From positions 1 through 14,719 of the forward strand of contig QLUS01000032.1 of NCBI GenBank assembly GCA_018725535.1: a stretch of 14,719 nucleotides of DNA, read 5' to 3'. The translations under genes were made by a program, and so were the position numbers. Below, one piece after another: positions 1-7,073 of this stretch (positions are counted from its first letter, which is position 1; every line of letters begins with the position of its first letter). The notes beneath the pieces are model-generated. The model saw only the letters and a list, made by a program, of their open reading frames with translations. It searched no databases and was not told the DNA's origin. The DNA comes from Bacillota bacterium. GTDB taxonomy: Bacteria; Bacillota; UBA994.

Positions 1-77
1 GTCTTACCGTGGTCAATGTGACCGATTGTCCCTACGTTAACATGCGGCTTATTGCGTTCAAACTTCTTCTTAGCCAT
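1..77 (-). CDS. tuf: Elongation factor Tu, N-terminal fragment cut by the window edge
   Basis: EF-Tu is the GTPase that delivers aminoacyl-tRNA to the ribosomal A site. Only the first 25 codons and two further bases are present, because the gene runs off the left edge. The visible peptide begins MAKKKFERNKPHVNVGTIGH and continues IDHGK, which is the G1 (P-loop) motif of EF-Tu. The ATG at 75-77 is preceded by a strong ribosome binding site (TAGGAGGA, about 7 nt upstream) lying in the 16-nt gap after the fusA stop. This tight spacing makes co-transcription and possible translational coupling with fusA likely. The fusA-tuf order is the classical str operon tail. Nothing can be said about the rest of the protein. 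Confidence 0.96.
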   Translation of the reverse strand, partial: MAKKKFERNKPHVNVGTIGHIDHGK

Positions 78-93
78 TCTTTGTTCCTCCTAC

Positions 94-2160
94 CTACAGC
101 TTTAGTATCGCTTCGCTGACAGACTTGGGCACCTCTTCGTAGCCGAGAAGTTCCATCGTATAGTTCCCGCGTCCTTGCGTCCTAGAGCGCAAATCTGTAG
201 CGTAACCAAACATTTCCGCCAAGGGCACGGCACCGCGTACCACTTGTGCTCCCGCTAGGGCTTCCATACCCTCAATGCGGCCTCGGCGCGCCGTAATGTC
301 ACCCATAACGTCTCCCATGTACTCCTGCGACACAACTAGTTCCACTTTCATCACTGGTTCCAGCAAGGTGGGGTTCGAATGATGCATGGCTGTCTTAAAG
401 GCCATTGAGCCGGCAATCTTGAAAGCCATTTCCGAAGAGTCCACCTCATGGTAGCTGCCGTCAGACAGAGTAGCCTTGAGGTCTACTACCGGGAAACCCG
501 CAAGTACACCGCTCTGCATAGCCTCCTCGATGCCGCCTTCCACTGCGTTCCAGTATTCCCTCGGCACCGCACCGCCAACGACCTTGCTCTCAAAGACAAA
601 CCCTGAACCCGGTGGCAGTGGTTCAAACTCTACCCACACATGCCCGAACTGGCCGCGTCCGCCGCTCTGGCGAACAAACCGCCCTTCCGCCCGAACTGCC
701 TTGCGAAACGCCTCGCGATACGCAACTTGTGGCTTGCCGACCACGCAGCCTACCTTGAACTCGCGCTTTAACCGGTCAACAATGATGTCTAGGTGCAGCT
801 CACCCATACCCTCGATAATGGTTTGTCCTGTCTCCGTATCTGTCTTGGTACGAAACGTGGGGTCTTCTTCTGCTAGGCGCATCAGCGCCATGCTGAGCTT
901 GTCTTGGTCTGCCTTGGTGTTGGGCTCAATGCTCTGCGCAATAACCGGAGAGGGGAACTGCATTGACTCAAGTACAATCGGACGACCCTCATCGCACAAG
1001 GTGTCACCGGTAGAAGTGTCCTTTACACCCACAATTGCGGCGATGTCGCCAGTGAACACCTCGGCGATCTCCTGTCGGTGATTGGCATGCATGCGGAGCA
1101 CGCGTCCCACGCGCTCTCGTTTGCCCTTAGTGGCATTGTACACGTAACTTCCCGCTGCCAACTGCCCTGAGTAAACACGGAAGTAAGCCAACTTCCCGAC
1201 GAAGGGATCCGATACAATTTTGAATGCTAACGCGGATAGCGCCTCACTGTCACTGGCCCGTCGTACTGCCTCTTCCCCAGTCCTCGGCACGTGCCCTAGG
1301 ACTGCGGGGATGTCATCTGGCGCAGGCAGATAGTCGACTACGGCGTCGAGCAGATTCTGCACACCCTTGTTGCGGTAAGACGAGCCTGCAAGAACCGGAA
1401 TGACGGCCCCCACCAACACTGCGCGACGCAGGGTAGCCCGTATCTCGTCCTCTGAAAGCTCCTCGCCTTCGAGGTAGCGCATCATAAACTCCTCGTCCGT
1501 CAGCGCAATACTTTCGATCAGTTGATGGCGCGCTTCCCGCACCTCGCCCGTCATGTCGGGCGGTACGTTGCGCTCCTCAATCTGTTTGCCCTCGTTGTCA
1601 AGGAAATAAAAAGCAGTATTTTCAATAAGGTCTACTATGCCCGCAAATGTGTCTTCGCTGCCGATCGGCAACTGAATCGGAACCGCATTAGCTCCGAGCC
1701 GATCGCGAATCATGGCTACGACACGCGGGAAGTTCGCGCCTAGAATGTCCATCTTGTTGACATAGGCAATGCGCGGAACCTTGTATTTGTCCGCCTGCCT
1801 CCACACGGTCTCTGACTGCGGCTCTACCCCACCCTTAGCGCAAAACACTGCCACCGCACCATCGAGCACACGCAAGCTGCGTTCAACCTCGACCGTAAAG
1901 TCCACGTGCCCGGGCGTATCAATAATATTCACTTGACAATCGCGCCATTGACAGGTGGTGGCTGCCGAGGTGATGGTGATTCCCCGCTCCTGCTCCTGAA
2001 CCATCCAGTCCATGGTTGCGGCACCTTCATGCACCTCGCCTAGCTTATGCGTTTTCCCTGTATAGTAGAGAATACGCTCGGTAGTCGTGGTCTTACCGGC
2101 ATCTATGTGCGCCATGATGCCAATGTTTCTGACTTTATCTAGTGGAAATTCTCTCGGCAT
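94..2160 (-). CDS. fusA: Elongation factor G
   Basis: EF-G is the cytoplasmic translational GTPase that drives tRNA-mRNA translocation and, with RRF, ribosome recycling. The 688-residue product has the usual length. Visible GTPase motifs are G1 AHIDAGKTT (about residues 17-25), G2 RGITIT (59-64), G3 DTPGH with the catalytic His (81-85) and G4 NKMD (135-138). The domain IV/V signature GGRGQFGHVWVEFEP lies near residue 500 and the protein ends in the domain V tail SEAILKL. I place the start at the ATG at 2158-2160 because AAAGGGGGT lies just upstream and homologues begin MxREFPL. The reading frame stays open for 42 more codons upstream, but only through tandem repeats. It follows rpsG after a 119-nt repeat-bearing gap and precedes tuf by 16 nt, as in str operons. 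It looks like the canonical housekeeping copy. Confidence 0.98.
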   Translation of the reverse strand: MPREFPLDKVRNIGIMAHIDAGKTTTTERILYYTGKTHKLGEVHEGAATMDWMVQEQERGITITSAATTCQWRDCQVNIIDTPGHVDFTVEVERSLRVLDGAVAVFCAKGGVEPQSETVWRQADKYKVPRIAYVNKMDILGANFPRVVAMIRDRLGANAVPIQLPIGSEDTFAGIVDLIENTAFYFLDNEGKQIEERNVPPDMTGEVREARHQLIESIALTDEEFMMRYLEGEELSEDEIRATLRRAVLVGAVIPVLAGSSYRNKGVQNLLDAVVDYLPAPDDIPAVLGHVPRTGEEAVRRASDSEALSALAFKIVSDPFVGKLAYFRVYSGQLAAGSYVYNATKGKRERVGRVLRMHANHRQEIAEVFTGDIAAIVGVKDTSTGDTLCDEGRPIVLESMQFPSPVIAQSIEPNTKADQDKLSMALMRLAEEDPTFRTKTDTETGQTIIEGMGELHLDIIVDRLKREFKVGCVVGKPQVAYREAFRKAVRAEGRFVRQSGGRGQFGHVWVEFEPLPPGSGFVFESKVVGGAVPREYWNAVEGGIEEAMQSGVLAGFPVVDLKATLSDGSYHEVDSSEMAFKIAGSMAFKTAMHHSNPTLLEPVMKVELVVSQEYMGDVMGDITARRGRIEGMEALAGAQVVRGAVPLAEMFGYATDLRSRTQGRGNYTMELLGYEEVPKSVSEAILKL

Positions 2161-2193
2161 AACAATACCCCCTTTCTGACGCTTCAATAGTTG

Positions 2194-2256
2194 AGTGACG
2201 GTTGACGGTTGACGGTTGAAAGCGGACAGCGGAAAGCGGAAAGCGGAAAGCGGAAA
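2194..2256. repeat. Heptanucleotide tandem array in the rpsG-fusA gap
   Basis: Nine consecutive 7-nt units fill 63 bases. On the plus strand they read AGTGACG, GTTGACG x2, GTTGAAA, GCGGACA, GCGGAAA x4. Two families, GTTGACG and GCGGAAA, meet at a hybrid unit without breaking the 7-nt period. The array stops 33 nt before the fusA ATG and so does not include its ribosome binding site. Between the array and the rpsG stop is a short GC-rich hairpin (stem 2265-2269 with 2275-2279) whose bases GCTGGCGGC also occur beside the array after rplA. The repeat contains no obvious promoter. The period is seen directly; the function is unknown. Confidence 0.9.
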
Positions 2257-2279
2257 GTCTCCTCGCGGCTGGCGGCCGC

Positions 2280-2750
2280 TTACCACCTATAATGCGCAAA
2301 CGCCTTATTGGCTTCCGCCATCTTGTGGGTCTCTTCCCGCTTCTTAATGGAGCCGCCCTGGTTCTGAGCTGCATCCATAATTTCGCCAGCCAGACGCTCT
2401 TCCATGGTCTTTTCGCCGCGTTTGCGAGCGTACGTGACTAACCAACGCATGGAGAGCATCTTCTGGCGTTCCGGTGCAACTTCAACGGGTACTTGGTAAG
2501 TAGCACCGCCTACGCGGCGAGGCTTCACCTCTACCAAAGGCGAAACGTTCTTTGCTGCGGCTTCAAACACTTCTATGGCACTCTTGCCCGTCTTTTCACG
2601 CACGCGTTCCATAGCGCCGTAAAATATCCCCTGTGATATCCCGCGTTTGCCGTCAAACATCAGCTTATTGATAAAGCGAGTAACAAACTTACTGTTGTAA
2701 ATTGGGTCCGGCAAAACATCGCGCTTAGGCACTGGACCTTTTCTTGGCAT
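2280..2750 (-). CDS. rpsG: Small-subunit ribosomal protein S7
   Basis: S7 is a primary 16S rRNA-binding protein that nucleates assembly of the 30S head and lines the E site. The 156-residue product begins MPRKGPVPKRDVLPDP and ends NKAFAHYRW, a normal full-length bacterial S7. Internal hallmarks include NKLMFDGKRG, KPRRVGGATYQVP and RWLVTYARKRGEKTM. The chosen ATG at 2748-2750 has GAAGGAGGG about 8 nt upstream. The frame is open for 20 more codons back to the rpsL stop, but that stretch has no family similarity and would cover the ribosome binding site and a hairpin. It lies between rpsL and fusA in the str operon order. In E. coli S7 represses its own operon by binding the rpsL-rpsG junction; whether that happens here is inference (see the hairpin at 2782-2802). 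Confidence 0.98.
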   Translation of the reverse strand: MPRKGPVPKRDVLPDPIYNSKFVTRFINKLMFDGKRGISQGIFYGAMERVREKTGKSAIEVFEAAAKNVSPLVEVKPRRVGGATYQVPVEVAPERQKMLSMRWLVTYARKRGEKTMEERLAGEIMDAAQNQGGSIKKREETHKMAEANKAFAHYRW

Positions 2751-2781
2751 ATCTTTTCCCTCCTTCACAACTAGTGTTACT

Positions 2782-2802
2782 CGGTGGCTTATCAAGCCAC
2801 CG
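2782..2802 (-). promoter_or_regulatory. Perfect 9-bp hairpin in the rpsL-rpsG gap
   Basis: CGGTGGCTT pairs perfectly with AAGCCACCG around a 3-nt loop. It sits 8 nt after the rpsL stop and about 30 nt before the rpsG start. No T-run follows on the minus strand, so it is unlikely to be an intrinsic terminator. Its place in the S12-S7 junction is where E. coli has an S7-binding translational control structure. It could act in autoregulation, coupling or mRNA processing. The structure is clear; the role is inferred. Confidence 0.55.
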
Positions 2803-2810
2803 CAGGGCAA

Positions 2811-3224
2811 CTATTTCTTCCCACTCTTAGCGGGAACTCCCTTGCCTGTTACTGCTTTGGCACGCTTAGCGCCGTACTTAGAGCGGCCCTGACTGCGGTT
2901 TTGCACCCCACCCGCATCAAGCGTCCCGCGCACGATGTGATAGCGGACACCTGGCAGATCTTTGACACGTCCGCCGCGCACCAGCACGACTGAGTGCTCC
3001 TGCAAATTGTGGCCGATACCCGGAATATAGACAGTAACCTCAATGCCATTTGACAGACGCACCCTAGCGATTTTGCGGATGGCAGAGTTCGGCTTCTTTG
3101 GATTCATGGTCTTGACCTGAACACACACGCCACGTCGTTGCGGGCAGCGACCGAGGTGAGGTGACTTAGGTCTGTTTTCAAGGGACTGCCGGCCATTGCG
3201 AACTAATTGGCTAATCGTTGGCAT
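2811..3224 (-). CDS. rpsL: Small-subunit ribosomal protein S12
   Basis: S12 sits at the decoding centre of the 30S subunit and affects accuracy and streptomycin response. The 137-residue product begins MPTISQLVRNGRQ. It carries the invariant stretches PKKPNSAIRK (residues 42-51) and GRVKDLPGVRY (85-95). The lysines and the aspartate (D89) at positions where resistance changes or beta-methylthiolation are known appear unaltered, so a streptomycin-sensitive form is expected. The ATG at 3222-3224 is chosen because GGAAGGAGGTG lies directly upstream and homologues start here; a longer frame reaching into rpoC is not supported. An excellent promoter lies in the 80-nt gap to rpoC, so rpsL probably begins the str transcription unit. 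The usual L7Ae-like neighbour of Bacilli is missing between rpoC and rpsL. Confidence 0.98.
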   Translation of the reverse strand: MPTISQLVRNGRQSLENRPKSPHLGRCPQRRGVCVQVKTMNPKKPNSAIRKIARVRLSNGIEVTVYIPGIGHNLQEHSVVLVRGGRVKDLPGVRYHIVRGTLDAGGVQNRSQGRSKYGAKRAKAVTGKGVPAKSGKK

Positions 3225-3260
3225 ACATGCACCTCCTTCCGTTAGATAGCATAGCAAGAC

Positions 3261-3290
3261 ATTATACTGGGTGACAAGCGAGCGTGTCAA
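3261..3290 (-). promoter_or_regulatory. Consensus sigma-A promoter of the str operon
   Basis: On the minus strand a perfect -35 TTGACA (3285-3290) is separated by 18 nt from a perfect -10 TATAAT (3261-3266). The predicted start is near 3255, giving a leader of about 30 nt before the rpsL ATG. The promoter begins only about 14 nt after the rpoC stop. The -35 and spacer carry an inverted repeat, TGACA with TGTCA around 8 nt, which could be an operator or chance. No terminator for rpoC is seen, so read-through from rpoBC is likely as well. Confidence 0.85.
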
Positions 3291-3304
3291 CGTTTTTCCG
3301 CGCC

Positions 3305-6300
3305 TCACGACGGCGAGTCCACAAGGTCATCCGCTCTGCTCTCGGCGCCTGCCACCACAACGCGGATGTTGCGGTACCTACCCATTCCTGTGCCAGCAGG
3401 AATGAGTTTACTAATAATGACATTCTCCTTAAGCCCGATAAGCGGGTCTGTTTTTGTCTTAATGGCGGCATCCGTCAGCACTCTGGTTGTTTCTTGGAAC
3501 GAGGCCGCAGACAGGAAGGAGTCCGTGGCAAGGGAGGCCTTGGTAATACCGAGCAGAACAGGCCTCGCGACAGCTGGTTCGAGCCCATGCATGAGAGCGC
3601 GTACGTTAGTTTCTTCAAAATCCATCACGTCGATTAGCCCGCCGGGCAGCAGCTCTGTGCCGCCTGGATCATCCACTTTTACCTTACGCAGCGTTTGGCG
3701 AACGATCACCTCTACGTGTTTGTCATTGATCTCTACGCCCTGGGTGCGGTAAACCTTTTGCACCTCTTGCAGAACATAGGCTTGCACCGCCCTAATCCCT
3801 TTGATAGCGAGTAAGTCAGCGGGATTGATAGGGCCTTCGGTAAGCTCATCCCCCGCCTGCACTGTGTTGCCTTCTACCACCTTCAGGCGCGACCCATAGC
3901 TTATGGGATAGCTCTTTACCTCGCCATCTAGGCCGCAAATCTCAATCTCGCGCCCCTTCTTGGCTTCCACAAACCGCACTGTACCGTCGATCTCACTAAT
4001 AATAGCTTGGCCCTTAGGGCGCCTTGCTTCAAACAGCTCTTCTACACGCGGCAAGCCCTGCGTAATGTCGTCCCCCGCTACGCCTCCGGTGTGGAAAGTC
4101 CGCATCGTCAACTGTGTGCCTGGCTCGCCAATGGACTGCGCAGCAATAATGCCGATAGCTTCGCCCATCTCTACCATGCCGCCGGTGGCCAAGTTTTTGC
4201 CGTAACACTTGATGCACACGCCGTATCTGCTCTTGCAGGTCAGCACGTTCCTAATATGCACGGCTCGAATCAACCCCTCAGTCAGCTGTTGGCCAGCCTT
4301 TACTACATCGCCGTTCTGCACTAGCCATTTCGCTCCCAGGCTCGGCTGAATAAGGGTGGAGACCTGACCCGCCTTATCGAGGACACGAATCTCATCTCGG
4401 TCTTCCCTGCGCTCAACCGTGCCGCCCGTCGGCGCAAAGACTGCACCGTACAACATAATGGCCTGCGCTGCGTCTTCGTCAATGAGATGCCCCTCACGCA
4501 CGAGAACAGGCGGACGTTCTATCCATTGACCGGTGAGCGGGTCACGATGTGCGGGAGCTGAGATGTCTTCAGCCGCCATCCGCCCGGCAATGCGTTCAGA
4601 CAGCGTCACAATGGTCTGCCGCCCGTCGCGGATGGCCTCAACCACAATGCCTTCGCTCGTTCCACAGTCTTCCTCACGGATGATTACGTCTTGCGACACG
4701 TCGACGAGACGGCGGGTAAGATACCCCGAGTCTGCTGTACGTATAGCCGTGTCGGCGGCACCTTTACGGGCGCCATGGGTGGACGTGAAGTACTCTAGCA
4801 CCGTCAACCCTTCGCGGAAATTAGCCTTAACCGGCAACTCAATAATGCGTCCCATGGGGTCACTCATCAAGCCGCGCATCCCGCCGAGCTGCGTTATCTG
4901 GCTGATATTACCTCTCGCACCCGCGTCCACCATCATGAACATGGGGTTGAAGGGGGGCATTGCGTCGAGCAACGCGCGCTGTACCTTTGCCGATGTGTCA
5001 CTCCAGACGGCAATGACGTTTTGGTACTTTTCGTCCGAGTTCATCATGCCGCGCGCAAAGGCCCGTTCTATATTGGCCACGACTTTCTCGGCCTCGCCTA
5101 CAATGATCGCTTTGTCTTTAGGAATTACCACGTCGCCGATGGCGATGCTAATGCCTGACTTGGTAGCATATTCAAAGCCAAGTGTCTTAATCCTGTCCAG
5201 CACTTCCGTTGTCACGGAGCTGCCGTGCTTGCGGTAACATCTTTCCACTATTGTGCGCAAGACCTTTAGCGGCACAAGCTGATTGATTTCCAGACTGCAC
5301 ACGGCTTCGTGCTGCGTGCGGTCTACAAATCCTAAATCTTGTGGAATCGCTTCATTGAAAATAATGCGCCCAATTGTCGCCTCTACGACTCTAGACACCG
5401 TAATACCATCCGCCTGCTTCGCCGTACGGCGCACTCTAATCGGAGCATTGATGTCAATGACCCCTGCATCATAGGCCATCAGCGCTTCATGCGGAGAGGC
5501 AAAGACGCTCCCCGCTCCCCTAGCAGCCTCGTTAAACGTAGTCAGGTAGTACACACCAAGAACCATATCCTTTGTCGGCGTGACTACGGGCTTCCCGTCC
5601 TTAGGGTTAAGCAGATTATGCGCGGAGAGTAGCAAGAGCCGCGCTTCAGCCTGCGCCTCTGCCGACAGCGGCCCGTGCACCGCCATTTGGTCGCCGTCAA
5701 AATCGGCGTTATATGCTGTACATACTAACGGGTGCAGCTTAATAGCGCGCCCTTCCACCAATACCGGTTCAAAAGCTTGGATGCCTAGGCGATGTAAAGT
5801 AGGTGCGCGATTAAGTAGCACGGGGTGATCGGCAATAACCTCCTCCAACACATCCCATACTTCTTCGCTTACGCGTTCTACTTTGCGTTTTGCGCTCTTG
5901 ATATTCTGGGCAAACCCTTCCGCCACCAGCTGGCGCATGACGAAGGGCTTGAACAGCTCTAAAGCCATCTCTTTGGGCAAACCACACTGATACAGCTTCA
6001 GCTCCGGTCCCGACACAATAACTGAGCGGCCGGAATAGTCCACGCGCTTGCCTAAGAGGTTTTGCCGAAAGCGGCCTTGTTTGCCCTTGAGCATGTCACT
6101 TAAAGACTTCAGCGGGCGATTGCCAGGGCCCGTGACAGGCCTCCCGCGCCGGCCGTTATCTATGAGGGCGTCAACTGCTTCCTGTAGCATCCGTTTCTCA
6201 TTGCGCACGATAATGTCAGGCGCGCCAAGCTCTAGGAGTCGCTTTAGGCGATTGTTGCGGTTAATGACGCGACGATAAAGGTCATTTAAGTCGCAGGTCG

Positions 6301-7048
6301 CAAAGCGCCCGCCATCTAGCTGCACCATGGGGCGCAAATCCGGCGGTATCACCGGAACAACGTCCATAATCATCCATTCGGGGCGATTCCCCGATTTGCG
6401 GAAGGACTCCATGACCTCAAGACGCCTAATCGCTCGCACGCGGCGCTGTCCTGTAGTCTCGTTAAACTCTGTCCTGAGCTCCTTTGCGGAGGATTCTAAA
6501 TCAATGCGCGATAGGAGCTCGCGCACAGCCTCCGCTCCCATGCCCACCCGGAACGAATTGCCAAATCTCTCGCGGTTCTCACGGTATTCCCCTTCCGTGA
6601 GAATCTGCCGCTCGCTGAGGCTAGTCCCCTTGGCATCTAAGACCACGTACGCGGCGAAGTACAGCACTTTCTCCAACAGACGTGGCGACAGGTCGAGAAT
6701 GAGCCCCATGCGGCTGGGGATGCCTTTGAAATACCAAATATGCGAGACGGGGGCTGCCAGTTCAATATGCCCCATGCGCTCACGCCGCACTTTGCTGCGA
6801 GTGACCTCAACTCCGCAGCGGTCGCAGACGATACCTTTGTAGCGCACACGCTTGTACTTACCGCAGTTGCATTCCCAGTCTTTTGTGGGACCAAATATCT
6901 TTTCGCAAAACAAGCCTTCCTTTTCAGGTTTCAGTGTGCGGTAGTTGATGGTCTCAGGCTTCTTAACTTCGCCTTTTGACCACTCCCTGATCTGATCGGG
7001 CGACGCTAGGCTTATGCGTATGGAATCAAACTCGTTGACATCCAACAA
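3305..7048 (-). CDS. rpoC: DNA-directed RNA polymerase subunit beta'
   Basis: Beta' is the catalytic subunit of core RNA polymerase. From the TTG at 7046-7048 the product has 1247 residues, somewhat longer than the Bacillus subunit. Visible motifs in order: zinc site 1 Cys (about C60, C62, C75, C78); the Mg-binding loop NADFDGDQ (447-454) with D449, D451 and D453; zinc site 2 (C795, C938, C945, C948); and the trigger-loop core GEPGTQLTMRTFHTGG (974-989). Between the first and second cysteines of zinc site 2, residues about 868-926 look inserted. G459 replaces the usual Val or Leu after the catalytic loop. An ATG 18 nt upstream (7064-7066) lacks a ribosome binding site. The TTG is preceded by AAGGGAG at 8 nt and gives the family start MLDVN, so I prefer it. 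It follows rpoB by 25 nt. Confidence 0.97.
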   Translation of the reverse strand: MLDVNEFDSIRISLASPDQIREWSKGEVKKPETINYRTLKPEKEGLFCEKIFGPTKDWECNCGKYKRVRYKGIVCDRCGVEVTRSKVRRERMGHIELAAPVSHIWYFKGIPSRMGLILDLSPRLLEKVLYFAAYVVLDAKGTSLSERQILTEGEYRENRERFGNSFRVGMGAEAVRELLSRIDLESSAKELRTEFNETTGQRRVRAIRRLEVMESFRKSGNRPEWMIMDVVPVIPPDLRPMVQLDGGRFATCDLNDLYRRVINRNNRLKRLLELGAPDIIVRNEKRMLQEAVDALIDNGRRGRPVTGPGNRPLKSLSDMLKGKQGRFRQNLLGKRVDYSGRSVIVSGPELKLYQCGLPKEMALELFKPFVMRQLVAEGFAQNIKSAKRKVERVSEEVWDVLEEVIADHPVLLNRAPTLHRLGIQAFEPVLVEGRAIKLHPLVCTAYNADFDGDQMAVHGPLSAEAQAEARLLLLSAHNLLNPKDGKPVVTPTKDMVLGVYYLTTFNEAARGAGSVFASPHEALMAYDAGVIDINAPIRVRRTAKQADGITVSRVVEATIGRIIFNEAIPQDLGFVDRTQHEAVCSLEINQLVPLKVLRTIVERCYRKHGSSVTTEVLDRIKTLGFEYATKSGISIAIGDVVIPKDKAIIVGEAEKVVANIERAFARGMMNSDEKYQNVIAVWSDTSAKVQRALLDAMPPFNPMFMMVDAGARGNISQITQLGGMRGLMSDPMGRIIELPVKANFREGLTVLEYFTSTHGARKGAADTAIRTADSGYLTRRLVDVSQDVIIREEDCGTSEGIVVEAIRDGRQTIVTLSERIAGRMAAEDISAPAHRDPLTGQWIERPPVLVREGHLIDEDAAQAIMLYGAVFAPTGGTVERREDRDEIRVLDKAGQVSTLIQPSLGAKWLVQNGDVVKAGQQLTEGLIRAVHIRNVLTCKSRYGVCIKCYGKNLATGGMVEMGEAIGIIAAQSIGEPGTQLTMRTFHTGGVAGDDITQGLPRVEELFEARRPKGQAIISEIDGTVRFVEAKKGREIEICGLDGEVKSYPISYGSRLKVVEGNTVQAGDELTEGPINPADLLAIKGIRAVQAYVLQEVQKVYRTQGVEINDKHVEVIVRQTLRKVKVDDPGGTELLPGGLIDVMDFEETNVRALMHGLEPAVARPVLLGITKASLATDSFLSAASFQETTRVLTDAAIKTKTDPLIGLKENVIISKLIPAGTGMGRYRNIRVVVAGAESRADDLVDSPS

Positions 7049-7073
7049 GGCGGTCGCTCCCTTCATTAATCTA

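Noticed and set aside
2194..2256. CRISPR array
   Set aside because: The units are 7 nt long and contiguous with no spacers; no cas genes.
2161..2279. Promoter for fusA in the rpsG-fusA gap
   Set aside because: TTGACG occurs only on the plus strand within the array; no acceptable minus-strand -35/-10 pair is seen.
2161..2286. N-terminal extension of EF-G by 42 residues, open through the heptamer array
   Set aside because: The extension overlaps the rpsG stop, translates the repeat (FPLSAFRFPLSAF-type peptide) and has no ribosome binding site; AAAGGGGGT precedes the family start at 2160.
2751..2810. Upstream extension of rpsG to the rpsL stop
   Set aside because: It would translate the hairpin and the ribosome binding site; no S7 similarity there.
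3225..3308. Upstream extension of rpsL into the rpoC end
   Set aside because: It would cover the promoter -10, the transcript start and the ribosome binding site; S12 homologues begin at the ATG at 3224.
4533..5237. 234-codon plus-strand reading frame opposite rpoC
   Set aside because: It is the antisense shadow of conserved RpoC codons, with low-complexity Ser/Arg-rich content and no ribosome binding site.
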